From: Thermoplasmata archaeon
Lineage (GTDB): Archaea > Thermoplasmatota > Thermoplasmata > Lutacidiplasmatales > UBA184
NCBI GenBank assembly: GCA_022749905.1
Contig: JAKIWU010000095.1
Coordinates: 1 to 5,450 of the forward strand
Length of the DNA stretch: 5,450 bases
Reading direction: 5' to 3'
Below, one piece after another: positions 1-5,450 of this stretch. Below the pieces are notes generated by a model. The model made no database searches. It saw nothing but the letters and a program-made list of their open reading frames with translations, and was not told where the DNA came from. The first letter of the stretch is position 1. Each line of letters begins with the position of its first letter. A program made the translations under genes and the position numbers.

Positions 1-743
1 ACGTAGACGAGCCCGGACCCCGGATCCACCGCGATCCCCTGGGGCGACGAGAGGACCGAGATGGTCTTGATCACGGTCGTGCCGCTGATCACGAGGACCG
101 TGCCATCGAGGGAGTCGGTGACGTAGATGTAGCCGTTGAGAGGGTTGTAGGCAACGCTGAACGGGTCGCCGCCGACGGAGATGGAAGCGACGACCGTGGT
201 TCGATTCACAACGCTCACGGTGCCGCCGCCGAGGTTCGCGCTGTAGAGATACCCGTTCGCTGGGTCGAAGGCGATGCCGAAGGGATCGTTACCGACGCCG
301 ACCGTGCCGAGCGTGGTCCCAAGTTCGGGGACGGGAGTCGAGTTGGCACCTCCCGACATGCCTTCCGGGGCCCGGCGCGAGGATGCAGCGCAGAGCCCTT
401 CGTGCAAATCGACCGAGCTGTGGCACGAGGGAATCGCCGCGTTTGTGCCGTGACCCGCTCCTGACCCGGTAGGGAGACTCGCCAGAAGCTCGGAAGGGGC
501 AAGGAACGCGCCCTCTCGGTGGGGCCCGAGAGAGCTTGTTCCCGGGGAGGCCGTGGCCGTCCCTCCCGCGACACCACCGAGGAGGATGGAGAGGAGCGCG
601 ATCGCCACCCCGAGTTCTCCTCGAAAGGGCCCCCCTCGTTCCAACGTCGGGTGCCACCGCGACCGATGGCGGGCCGAACCTCCCGAGCGTTCCGGAGGAC
701 CTGTTGCGGGAATCACGGTGGTCTCTCTACGGCCGAGCTTCAT
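1..743 (-). CDS. Secreted YVTN-family beta-propeller protein (3' end cut by window edge)
   Basis: The frame is open for 247 codons and runs off the left edge, so only the N-terminus and the first blades are present. Residues about 43-65 form a signal-peptide-like hydrophobic stretch (GVAIALLSILLGGVAGG) ending in TATA before SPG. A linker of about 75 residues follows, rich in Ser, Gly and Pro, with two cysteines (C107, C118). From about residue 145 there are YVTN-type blades of about 40 residues: the first has DPFGIAFDPANGYLYSAN, the second DPFSVAYNPLNGYIYVTD, and a third begins SPQGIAVDP and is cut. This family forms extracellular or surface beta-propellers, usually for binding or adhesion; no enzymatic role can be read here. 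The start is uncertain. ATG at 743 has a weak GGA five bases upstream but gives a long 40-residue n-region with many Arg and Pro. TTG at 644 would give a typical short signal peptide, and GTG at 716 is also possible. The gene lies 58 bases after gene B on the same strand, so it may be read through from it. Confidence 0.85.
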   Translation of the reverse strand, partial: MKLGRRETTVIPATGPPERSGGSARHRSRWHPTLERGGPFRGELGVAIALLSILLGGVAGGTATASPGTSSLGPHREGAFLAPSELLASLPTGSGAGHGTNAAIPSCHSSVDLHEGLCAASSRRAPEGMSGGANSTPVPELGTTLGTVGVGNDPFGIAFDPANGYLYSANLGGGTVSVVNRTTVVASISVGGDPFSVAYNPLNGYIYVTDSLDGTVLVISGTTVIKTISVLSSPQGIAVDPGSGLVY

Positions 744-801
744 ATCAATCCGGGGGGACCAGGAGGGGACGAGCCGGTCCTTCACCGCGGGCGAGTCGAC
801 G
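744..801 (-). other. Short gap between genes B and A; no clear terminator
   Basis: These 58 bases separate the TAA stop of gene B from the ATG-proximal end of gene A. On the minus strand they are GC-rich with C-runs, with no T-tract and no convincing stem-loop. The only AT-rich spot is a TTGATATGAA-like string across the A start region (about 738-749). It could be a TATA-like box for a start further downstream (716 or 644), or simply the weak GGATTGAT leader before ATG. I cannot tell whether A has its own promoter or is the last gene of the D-C-B transcript. Confidence 0.35.
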
Positions 802-1752
802 TTAGGGGGACGCGGATGCCGCGGACTCCCCGGAGCTCTCTGACTGTAGAGGGGTCGGGGCGCCGATCGCCCCCGATGCCGCGAGTCCCCACCGTGCAAG
901 GACCACGAACTCTCCGATCATGACGAGCAGGCTCGCTAGCGCGTACGGAAGCCCGGGTGCGAGCCTTTCCCCCGAGGGGATCCCATCGAGCAAGGCGCCA
1001 ACCCCCATGCCCGCGACTCCGATCCACGCAACGAGGACGGAGCGGACGAAGGCGGGGGACGCTGTGCGACTCCGGAGCGCCCGGAGTCCGACGACCAGGA
1101 GGCCCCCCATGAGAAGCCCCATGAGCGCCGCGCCGACAAGGGGATCTGAGACGACCCAAGGGCCGACCGCGGCCGAGAGCGCGATCCCGGCGAGGGGGGC
1201 CCGGATCGCCCGTTCGACCGGAAGCCAGAGCGCGACGAGGAGCATGTTCGCGAACATCGCTCCGAAGAACCAAACGGAGACGATGGCGCGGCTCGTCACG
1301 GAGGCGACTTGGGCAACGGCCCCGCCGGACGCCGAGGGGAGGCCGAGGAGGGCGAGGGTGAAGGCGGCCCCCATGAGGACCTCGTTCCCGACGATGAGGA
1401 TCGACAGGAGGAGCGGCCAGAGCCACCCCTTCGTAGGAAGGCGCCTCTCCTCCGCACCCCAGAACAGGGAGAGCGCCCACAGGCCCACCACCGCCATCAT
1501 GCTGTTGACGGCGAGGAAGACGGAGACGGTCGACGCATCGCCCGGGTCGACCACGGCGAAGATGAGCGCGCCCCAGAGCCCAGCGGCCATCAGGAGGAGA
1601 CCGACCGCAAAGGTCGCCGTCGCGAGGGTGGGCGCGCCGCCCCTGCGCGGCAAGAGGCGCACGAGAACCCAGCTGTTGCCCAAGAGCATGAGCCCGAAGA
1701 GCAAGCCGAACGGGAGGAGTGCAGGTGTGACGGGGGGGAGGATACTCGTCAC
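802..1752 (-). CDS. Polytopic membrane protein, single-module paralog of gene C's N-terminus
   Basis: This 316-residue protein has about eight or nine hydrophobic segments (roughly residues 10-33, 42-68, 75-98, 109-137, 155-177, 183-223, 236-257, 269-287) and a short Ser/Glu tail. It contains no cysteine and no histidine, so it should not bind haem through His or Fe-S clusters through Cys. Residues 110-135 (WLWPLLLSILIVGNEVLMG onward) match gene C residues 109-134 (WLFALSVLLLVVANEFLMG onward) at almost the same distance from the N-terminus, so the two are colinear paralogs. The membrane glutamate E124 is kept. The second glutamate position of the module is asparagine here (N169, in FANM). The start is GTG, and its GTGA overlaps the TGA stop of gene C by four bases, which points to translational coupling and a shared complex. 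I do not recognise the family. A subunit that assembles beside C is the best inference. Confidence 0.88.
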   Translation of the reverse strand: MTSILPPVTPALLPFGLLFGLMLLGNSWVLVRLLPRRGGAPTLATATFAVGLLLMAAGLWGALIFAVVDPGDASTVSVFLAVNSMMAVVGLWALSLFWGAEERRLPTKGWLWPLLLSILIVGNEVLMGAAFTLALLGLPSASGGAVAQVASVTSRAIVSVWFFGAMFANMLLVALWLPVERAIRAPLAGIALSAAVGPWVVSDPLVGAALMGLLMGGLLVVGLRALRSRTASPAFVRSVLVAWIGVAGMGVGALLDGIPSGERLAPGLPYALASLLVMIGEFVVLARWGLAASGAIGAPTPLQSESSGESAASASP

Positions 1753-3854
1753 GACGGTCCGGTCGGGCTCGCTCCCATCCCTGCAGGCGCGGCGGCGCGC
1801 GGGCGCGCGCTCCGGACCATCGGGAGCCGGACCGTGGGGCCCTCGGGAGCCCTACCGAGGATGCGCTCCCGGATCCAGTGGCGGATGTCCCAGATGTAGA
1901 GATTGCCGTACGGGCAGGCTTCGGCACAGCTCCCGAGCCCGCAGCATTTCGAACTCCGGAACTCCCCCTTCGAGCGGAAGTGCCCGGCCATGTCCACCAA
2001 GCCGACCGGGCAGCTCTTCGCGCAGTCGATGGTGGTGCAGTCCTTGCACATCTGCCGGTCGCGGACCTTGAGCTTGAAGAAGCCGATCCGGCTGAACGCC
2101 GCCGCGATCGCTCCGGTATAGCACCACCCCATCGTGACACAGTTGTAGTTGCCCGTGTAGGGGATCGTGACGAAGACGAGGAACCAGAGGACCCCGAAGG
2201 AGAGCGCGAAGAGGAAGACGCTCGGGTCCGCGCCGAGGATCGAGACCGAGAGAGCCCCGGTTCCATCGAAGTAGGAGAGGAAGGAGACCGCGACGAGCGA
2301 GCCCATCGCGAGGCCGGTCGAGGCCGAGTAGACCGACGAAAAACGGCTGCCGAGGTACTTCCGGGCGACGGGAGACGAGCGGTTGAACGAGCTCATCGCA
2401 CTGAAGGTCGTTCCGCCGTACATGAGCGCCGCCGTGCAGAAGATCCCGCAGATGACCCGACGGCCAAAGAGGGCCGAGAGCGACCCCGTGATCGCGTAGC
2501 TGAGGAAGATCACGAGGAAGAGCGAGGGAATGACCGGCGCGGACCCGAGCCCCATGCTCCACCCCAGGACGGGCGCCGCCGTGCCGGAGGCGGAGCTCGG
2601 GACGATGGCGGAGTAGTAGTAGCTCGGGAAGAACGTCGCAAACACGGCGTAGGAGGCCAGCACGAGCCCGAGGCGCACCTGGTTCTCCCTGGACCGCGAC
2701 TCCCGGAGCTTGAACAGGACGAGGACGCCCATTTCTGCCCCCATCATCGCGAGGAACCAGGTCGAACCTGCGACGAGCGCAACGAACCAGAAGCCGTTGT
2801 AGAACGCATCGTAGGCTACCGCGCCCGCGCCTCCCGCGAGCGGCAGGGCCGGGAACGCGCCTCCGTACACCTGCGGGAGGAGCACGAGATCGAGAACGGC
2901 GCCCATGAACAGTTCCGCAACGAAGATCAAGGCGAGGATGCCGAACGTCCAATTCGGACGAAGCTGCCAAGGGGCCGAGAGCCCCTGGTCGAAGCGTTCC
3001 GAGCGCACGACGGCCGCGAGGAAGAGCGCCATCTCGAGGAGGATCGAGACCGCGAACGGGAGACCGTCCCCGGAAACGATCCATGCGTAGAGGCCCGCCA
3101 TCATGAGGGCGTAGACGGCGAGGAGCCCGAGGAAATACTCGGAGAGGGCCGCCACGATCTGACGGTGCCGGTAGAGGTACTCCATGACGAACACGACGAT
3201 CCCGATCATGAGGCCGCTCCCCACGACCGCCACGGGGGAAGCCCCCATCGCGCGGGAGAACGCCGGCGGGGAGAGGGCCATCAGCGCGGCCTGGGCGAGG
3301 AGGAGCCCGACGAACGCCTTCGGCAGGCGATCGCGCAGGAGCCAGACTGTCACGCCCATTTCGAGGGCCATCGGGAACAGGAACCATGCGGAGTTGACCC
3401 CGAGGATCACCGCCCCCGGGAAGGTGAGTGACGCCGGCGGCTCGAGTGCTCCTGCGGCGAGTTGGAAGGTCCAGCCCATCAGGAATTCATTCGCCACGAC
3501 GAGGAGGAGGACCGAGAGCGCGAAGAGCCACCGTCGCCGGAGCGGCGTGGGCCGATACCCAGAGCCAAGGGCGACGCGAGCCTGGGCTTCCTCGAGGAAG
3601 ACGGCGAAGAGGGGGAAGACGCTCAGGGACATGAGGAGCGCCCCGATCCAAAGCCCGTCGACGAGCCTCGCCGGGCTCGGTGCGAGATAGTACGCGAGCG
3701 CCCCGACGAGCATCCCGGACATCATCGCGAGAAGGAAGAGTGCAGTCGCACCGGCGATGCGGGTCCGCGCCTCCGCCGCCCAACGGAGCAGGAACGCCGT
3801 GGCGATCGCCATCCCCGCAGCGAAGAGAGCGAGGACGAGTTCGACGGGGGTCAC
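1749..3854 (-). CDS. Membrane protein with duplicated TM module fused to NapH/NosR-like Fe-S ferredoxin domain
   Basis: This 701-residue protein has about 15-17 membrane segments. Residues about 1-235 and 236-460 are two divergent copies of one module. Each has an intramembrane Glu motif (ANEFLMG at 121-127, VAELFMG at 312-318) followed by a second one (ALEMGV with E165, GAEMGV with E374). Residues 460-590 resemble the membrane part of NapH/NosR/CcoG proteins, with a GRRVICGIFC motif (C469, C473) and a second pair C572/C578. Residues 603-648 form a ferredoxin-like domain. Its first quartet C603, C606, C611, C615 has spacing CxxCx4CxxxCP, as in DmsB/FdhB-type subunits. Its second, C637, C638, C643, C647, is irregular. 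Two [4Fe-4S] clusters are expected, on the same side as the basic C-terminal tail. The only histidines are H230, H625 and H659, so b-type haem is unlikely. The role is probably electron transfer between a membrane carrier and a soluble or subunit partner; the partner is unknown. The start is GTG with GGGGGA nine bases upstream. It lies 27 bases after D and overlaps B by four bases. Confidence 0.9.
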   Translation of the reverse strand: MTPVELVLALFAAGMAIATAFLLRWAAEARTRIAGATALFLLAMMSGMLVGALAYYLAPSPARLVDGLWIGALLMSLSVFPLFAVFLEEAQARVALGSGYRPTPLRRRWLFALSVLLLVVANEFLMGWTFQLAAGALEPPASLTFPGAVILGVNSAWFLFPMALEMGVTVWLLRDRLPKAFVGLLLAQAALMALSPPAFSRAMGASPVAVVGSGLMIGIVVFVMEYLYRHRQIVAALSEYFLGLLAVYALMMAGLYAWIVSGDGLPFAVSILLEMALFLAAVVRSERFDQGLSAPWQLRPNWTFGILALIFVAELFMGAVLDLVLLPQVYGGAFPALPLAGGAGAVAYDAFYNGFWFVALVAGSTWFLAMMGAEMGVLVLFKLRESRSRENQVRLGLVLASYAVFATFFPSYYYSAIVPSSASGTAAPVLGWSMGLGSAPVIPSLFLVIFLSYAITGSLSALFGRRVICGIFCTAALMYGGTTFSAMSSFNRSSPVARKYLGSRFSSVYSASTGLAMGSLVAVSFLSYFDGTGALSVSILGADPSVFLFALSFGVLWFLVFVTIPYTGNYNCVTMGWCYTGAIAAAFSRIGFFKLKVRDRQMCKDCTTIDCAKSCPVGLVDMAGHFRSKGEFRSSKCCGLGSCAEACPYGNLYIWDIRHWIRERILGRAPEGPTVRLPMVRSARPRAAAPAGMGASPTGPS

Positions 3855-3863
3855 GGACTCGAT

Positions 3864-3869
3864 TCCCCC
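3864..3869 (-). promoter_or_regulatory. Shine-Dalgarno-like GGGGGA before the GTG start of gene C
   Basis: In the 27-base gap after the TAG stop of gene D, the minus strand carries AAGGGGGAAT, with GGGGGA nine bases before GTG at 3854. The match to an anti-SD is only fair, but position and spacing fit. It supports GTG 3854 as the start and suggests C is translated independently within a shared D-C-B message. Confidence 0.45.
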
Positions 3870-3881
3870 TTGCCCGGAACC

Positions 3882-5186
3882 CTACAGTCCGACCCGACCG
3901 ACCGAGGGGGCCGGTTCCGGAGCCTCCGGGACCCACGCGTGCCCGCCCTCCGATCGGCGCGGGAACCACCAGTGGGTTGCATCCCCCCCGGCGCCTCGCG
4001 ATCCCGTCGGCGCGAGCCGGTCGAGAGTCCGACCGGGCCAGAGCGCGAGGGCGATCGCGAAGACTCCGAGGACGAGGAACTGGAACGCCCAGCTGAACCA
4101 GAGCGAGGGGCCGTTCGGGAGGTAGGGGCGGACCGCTCCCCACGATCCCGGGAGACCCAAGACGCCGAGAAGCTGGTTCCCGAGCCCGAAGAAGCCCAAG
4201 CCCGCGATCGGGGGGGGAACGTACCCTGCGACCGCGATTCCCACGACGAAAAGAACCCCTCGCAGCGTTGTTCGTACGGCGCGGTGGCGTGGAATCCCGG
4301 CCAACGCGTGGGCAGTTCCCTCAGGGAAGAGGGCTGCCACGATTGCGAGGGCGGCGAGGAGGCCCCGCCCGACGGTCCAGTCGAACCAGGTTGCGGCGCC
4401 CGCGGTTTCCGGGGGCGTGAGGAGCCACGCAGCGGGGACTGAGAGAGCCCCGACGACACCTCCGAGGAGGAGCACGGCGCGCAGGAGTCCCCCGGCGGGC
4501 GGCACGACCGGCGCCCGGGCGCGCCTCAATTCGGTCGTCGACCTGTCCGGGCTCCGCCCGCCGAGGACGCTGTAGACGGAGATGAGCTGCTCCTGGGCGA
4601 GGAGCGCGATCCAGAGGACGAAGATCTGGAAGACCCCGAGGAACCAGTTGCCCGCGAGGAGCTGCGCGACGGTCGTGCCGCTTGCCTGGGCAAGCACTCC
4701 GAGCCCCGCGGTCGCCGCGGCGGTGGTCGAACAGCAGGCACCGAGGGTTAGGAGCGCAAGGAGTGCCGGAGAGAGACCCGAGAGGGAGGCAAACGTCGCG
4801 GCCCGCCCCTGCCCGCGGCGTCGCTCTCGAACGAGCTGCACGACGAGGAGCACCGAGACGGCCATGCCGAGTCCGACCCCAATCGATACGACCAGCATCG
4901 CCACGGTGGGAAAGAACGGAAGGGCGAGCACGCCCCACCCCGCCGACACGAGCAGGGCTGGGTAGTTCCAAGGCTGGGCGCCGTTCCCGGACCAGATGAT
5001 GACGGAGTAATGCGGAGCTGGATTGCTTACGAGGAGAAGCATCTGGCCCGTGAGCATCGAGGCGAGCGCGTAGGCCGCACCGATGAAGATCGAGAGCGCA
5101 CGGCCCCCGCGCGATCGCAAGAGCGCACGGGATCGCGCGAGGGTTGCGGTCGCCAAGAGGGCGTCGAGCCGGTCGAGAGAGTTCAT
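3882..5186 (-). CDS. Polytopic membrane protein with a vicinal Cys-Cys pair, family not recognised
   Basis: This 434-residue protein starts with an Arg/Leu-rich amphipathic stretch (residues 5-30). About nine or ten hydrophobic segments follow, near 31-53, 74-90, 92-118, 138-165, 178-198, 233-255, 268-287, 307-345 and 361-383. The tail after 385 is soluble and Pro/Gly-rich with GDATHWWFPRR. The only two cysteines are adjacent, C151-C152, in LTLGACCSTTAAATAG at a membrane segment. Such a pair could bind a metal such as copper, form a vicinal disulfide or relay thiol redox; none of these is shown. A Trp/Asn/Pro-rich loop near residues 60-76 (NGAQPWNYP) probably faces one membrane side. There is no ATP-binding motif, no CXXC and no recognisable transporter signature. 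ATG at 5186 is preceded by GGAG nine bases upstream, which supports this start. It is the first gene of the D-C-B block, so a role with the Fe-S protein C is likely. Confidence 0.87.
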   Translation of the reverse strand: MNSLDRLDALLATATLARSRALLRSRGGRALSIFIGAAYALASMLTGQMLLLVSNPAPHYSVIIWSGNGAQPWNYPALLVSAGWGVLALPFFPTVAMLVVSIGVGLGMAVSVLLVVQLVRERRRGQGRAATFASLSGLSPALLALLTLGACCSTTAAATAGLGVLAQASGTTVAQLLAGNWFLGVFQIFVLWIALLAQEQLISVYSVLGGRSPDRSTTELRRARAPVVPPAGGLLRAVLLLGGVVGALSVPAAWLLTPPETAGAATWFDWTVGRGLLAALAIVAALFPEGTAHALAGIPRHRAVRTTLRGVLFVVGIAVAGYVPPPIAGLGFFGLGNQLLGVLGLPGSWGAVRPYLPNGPSLWFSWAFQFLVLGVFAIALALWPGRTLDRLAPTGSRGAGGDATHWWFPRRSEGGHAWVPEAPEPAPSVGRVGL

Positions 5187-5257
5187 GCGCGGGCGCTCCG
5201 AGCGCGCCTTGGTTTATCTCACGTCGATATAGACGCCTCGTCGAGGGCGGAATTCTC
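5187..5257 (-). promoter_or_regulatory. Putative promoter and leader of the D-C-B operon
   Basis: The 71 bases between the mutase stop and gene D hold the most AT-rich intergenic spot in the window. The minus strand reads GTCTATATCGAC, with a TATA-like core at about 5225-5233. If it is an archaeal TATA box, transcription would start about 25 bases on, near 5204, giving a leader of under 20 bases. A second candidate, GAGATAAACC at about 5211-5220, would instead give an almost leaderless message. There is no T-run to act as a terminator for the upstream mutase. Confidence 0.45.
5193..5205. repeat. 13-base GC-rich palindrome overlapping gene D's Shine-Dalgarno-like site
   Basis: GCGCTC and GAGCGC flank a single central base, giving a perfect inverted repeat. 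In RNA it could pair as a five-base stem with a three-base loop. It lies over the predicted transcription start and contains the GGAG (5196-5199) that should pair with 16S rRNA nine bases before ATG. It could be an operator or a small translational gate, but in GC-rich DNA a palindrome this short can arise by chance. Confidence 0.35.
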
Positions 5258-5450
5258 TCACGACGCCGTCGACGCGGCGACGGTCCCGGAGGCCTTCCCG
5301 AGCGCTTCTTCGACCCCCCGGACCCCCTCGCTGGCGAGAGCCTCCGCGGCCCCCGCGCTCTGAGCTTCGGCGAACACCCGGACGATCGGCTCGGTACCGG
5401 ACGGCCGCACGAGGATCCACCCACCGGAACGATACACCTTGATCCCGTCG
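5258..5450 (-). CDS. Phosphoglucosamine/phosphomannomutase-type phosphohexomutase, C-terminal part
   Basis: Only the last 63 codons are in the window; the gene continues past the right edge and ends with TGA at 5258. The fragment starts DGIKVYRSGGW and carries RPSGTEPIVRVF (RPSGTEP at 5387-5407). This is the phosphate-binding loop of domain 4 in alpha-D-phosphohexomutases, which move phosphate between C1 and C6 of a hexose or hexosamine. The DG(I/V)K...GW(I/V)L(I/V)RPSGTEP pattern is typical of archaeal GlmM/ManB-like enzymes. An Ala-rich helix and a low-complexity tail follow. The catalytic serine and the sugar-specificity loop lie outside the window, so GlmM, ManB and phosphoglucomutase cannot be separated here. 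It is on the same strand as D, 71 bases upstream, and is probably a housekeeping gene with its own promoter. Confidence 0.9.
   Translation of the reverse strand, partial: DGIKVYRSGGWILVRPSGTEPIVRVFAEAQSAGAAEALASEGVRGVEEALGKASGTVAASTAS

Noticed and set aside
519..923. Plus-strand open frames opposite the start of gene A and the end of gene B
   Set aside because: They are Arg/Pro-rich with no motif. The minus strand carries a signal peptide and YVTN blades here.
782..2266. Long minus-strand frame across genes B and C
   Set aside because: It is Ser/Arg/Pro-rich low complexity, out of frame with two convincing membrane proteins, and is a stop-poor shadow of GC-rich DNA.
1878..3431. Long plus-strand open frame (517 codons) opposite gene C
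   Set aside because: Its product is dominated by Arg, Glu, Asp and Gly with no fold-like pattern, as expected for the antisense of GC-rich hydrophobic codons. Gene C on the other strand has clear membrane segments and cysteine motifs.
802..3854. Possible cytochrome bd or b-type cytochrome relationship of the B/C module
   Set aside because: The membrane glutamates and helix count recall such proteins, but B has no His and C has only three, none paired in membrane segments, so axial haem ligands are missing.
4210..4217. Run of eight G (C on the coding strand) in gene D as a possible frameshift site
   Set aside because: The frame reads through sensibly as VPPPIAG, with hydrophobic segments on both sides and a normal end, so no frameshift is needed.
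5187..5257. Terminator hairpin for the mutase gene
   Set aside because: The palindrome at 5193-5205 is not followed by a T-run and lies at the start of gene D, so a promoter or leader role fits better.
4321..5424. Minus-strand frame spanning the mutase end and gene D
   Set aside because: It overlaps the recognisable RPSGTEP mutase fragment and gene D in another frame, and its product is Arg/Pro/Gly-rich without domains.

Overview
The window is GC-rich and densely coded. Every gene I can support lies on the minus strand, so it reads right to left. It most resembles a high-GC archaeon, possibly a Thermoplasmatota lineage. The grounds are an archaeal-looking phosphohexomutase C-terminus, a secreted YVTN beta-propeller protein, a TATA-like element rather than a clear -35/-10 pair, and several large membrane proteins with no bacterial family I recognise. 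This placement is an inference from style and could be wrong.

Layout, right to left. (1) 5450-5258 is the last 63 codons of a phosphoglucosamine/phosphomannomutase-type enzyme, ending just after its phosphate-binding RPSGTEP loop. (2) 5257-5187 is a 71-base gap with a TATA-like element, a 13-base GC-rich palindrome and a Shine-Dalgarno-like GGAG. (3) 5186-3882 is gene D, a 434-residue polytopic membrane protein whose only cysteines are an adjacent pair in a membrane segment. (4) 3854-1749 is gene C, 701 residues. Two tandem copies of a histidine-free membrane module are fused to a NapH/NosR/CcoG-like part with two membrane-face cysteine pairs and a cytoplasmic-type ferredoxin domain with two cysteine quartets. 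(5) 1752-802 is gene B, a 316-residue membrane protein with no Cys or His, colinear with the N-terminal module of C. (6) 743-1 is gene A, a secreted YVTN beta-propeller protein cut by the window edge.

D, C and B form a tight block: 27 bases between D and C, and a 4-base GTGA overlap between C and B. A follows after 58 bases. The likely theme is an undescribed membrane redox or ion-coupling complex. C would carry electrons through Fe-S clusters, its two modules and B would form a three-copy membrane scaffold with conserved intramembrane glutamates, and D would be a partner with a vicinal Cys pair. The module homology and cysteine motifs are read directly from the sequence; the shared function is inference. 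The mutase upstream is probably an unrelated housekeeping gene. No RNA gene, CRISPR array, insertion sequence or convincing terminator was seen, and no stretch over 300 bases lacks a gene.
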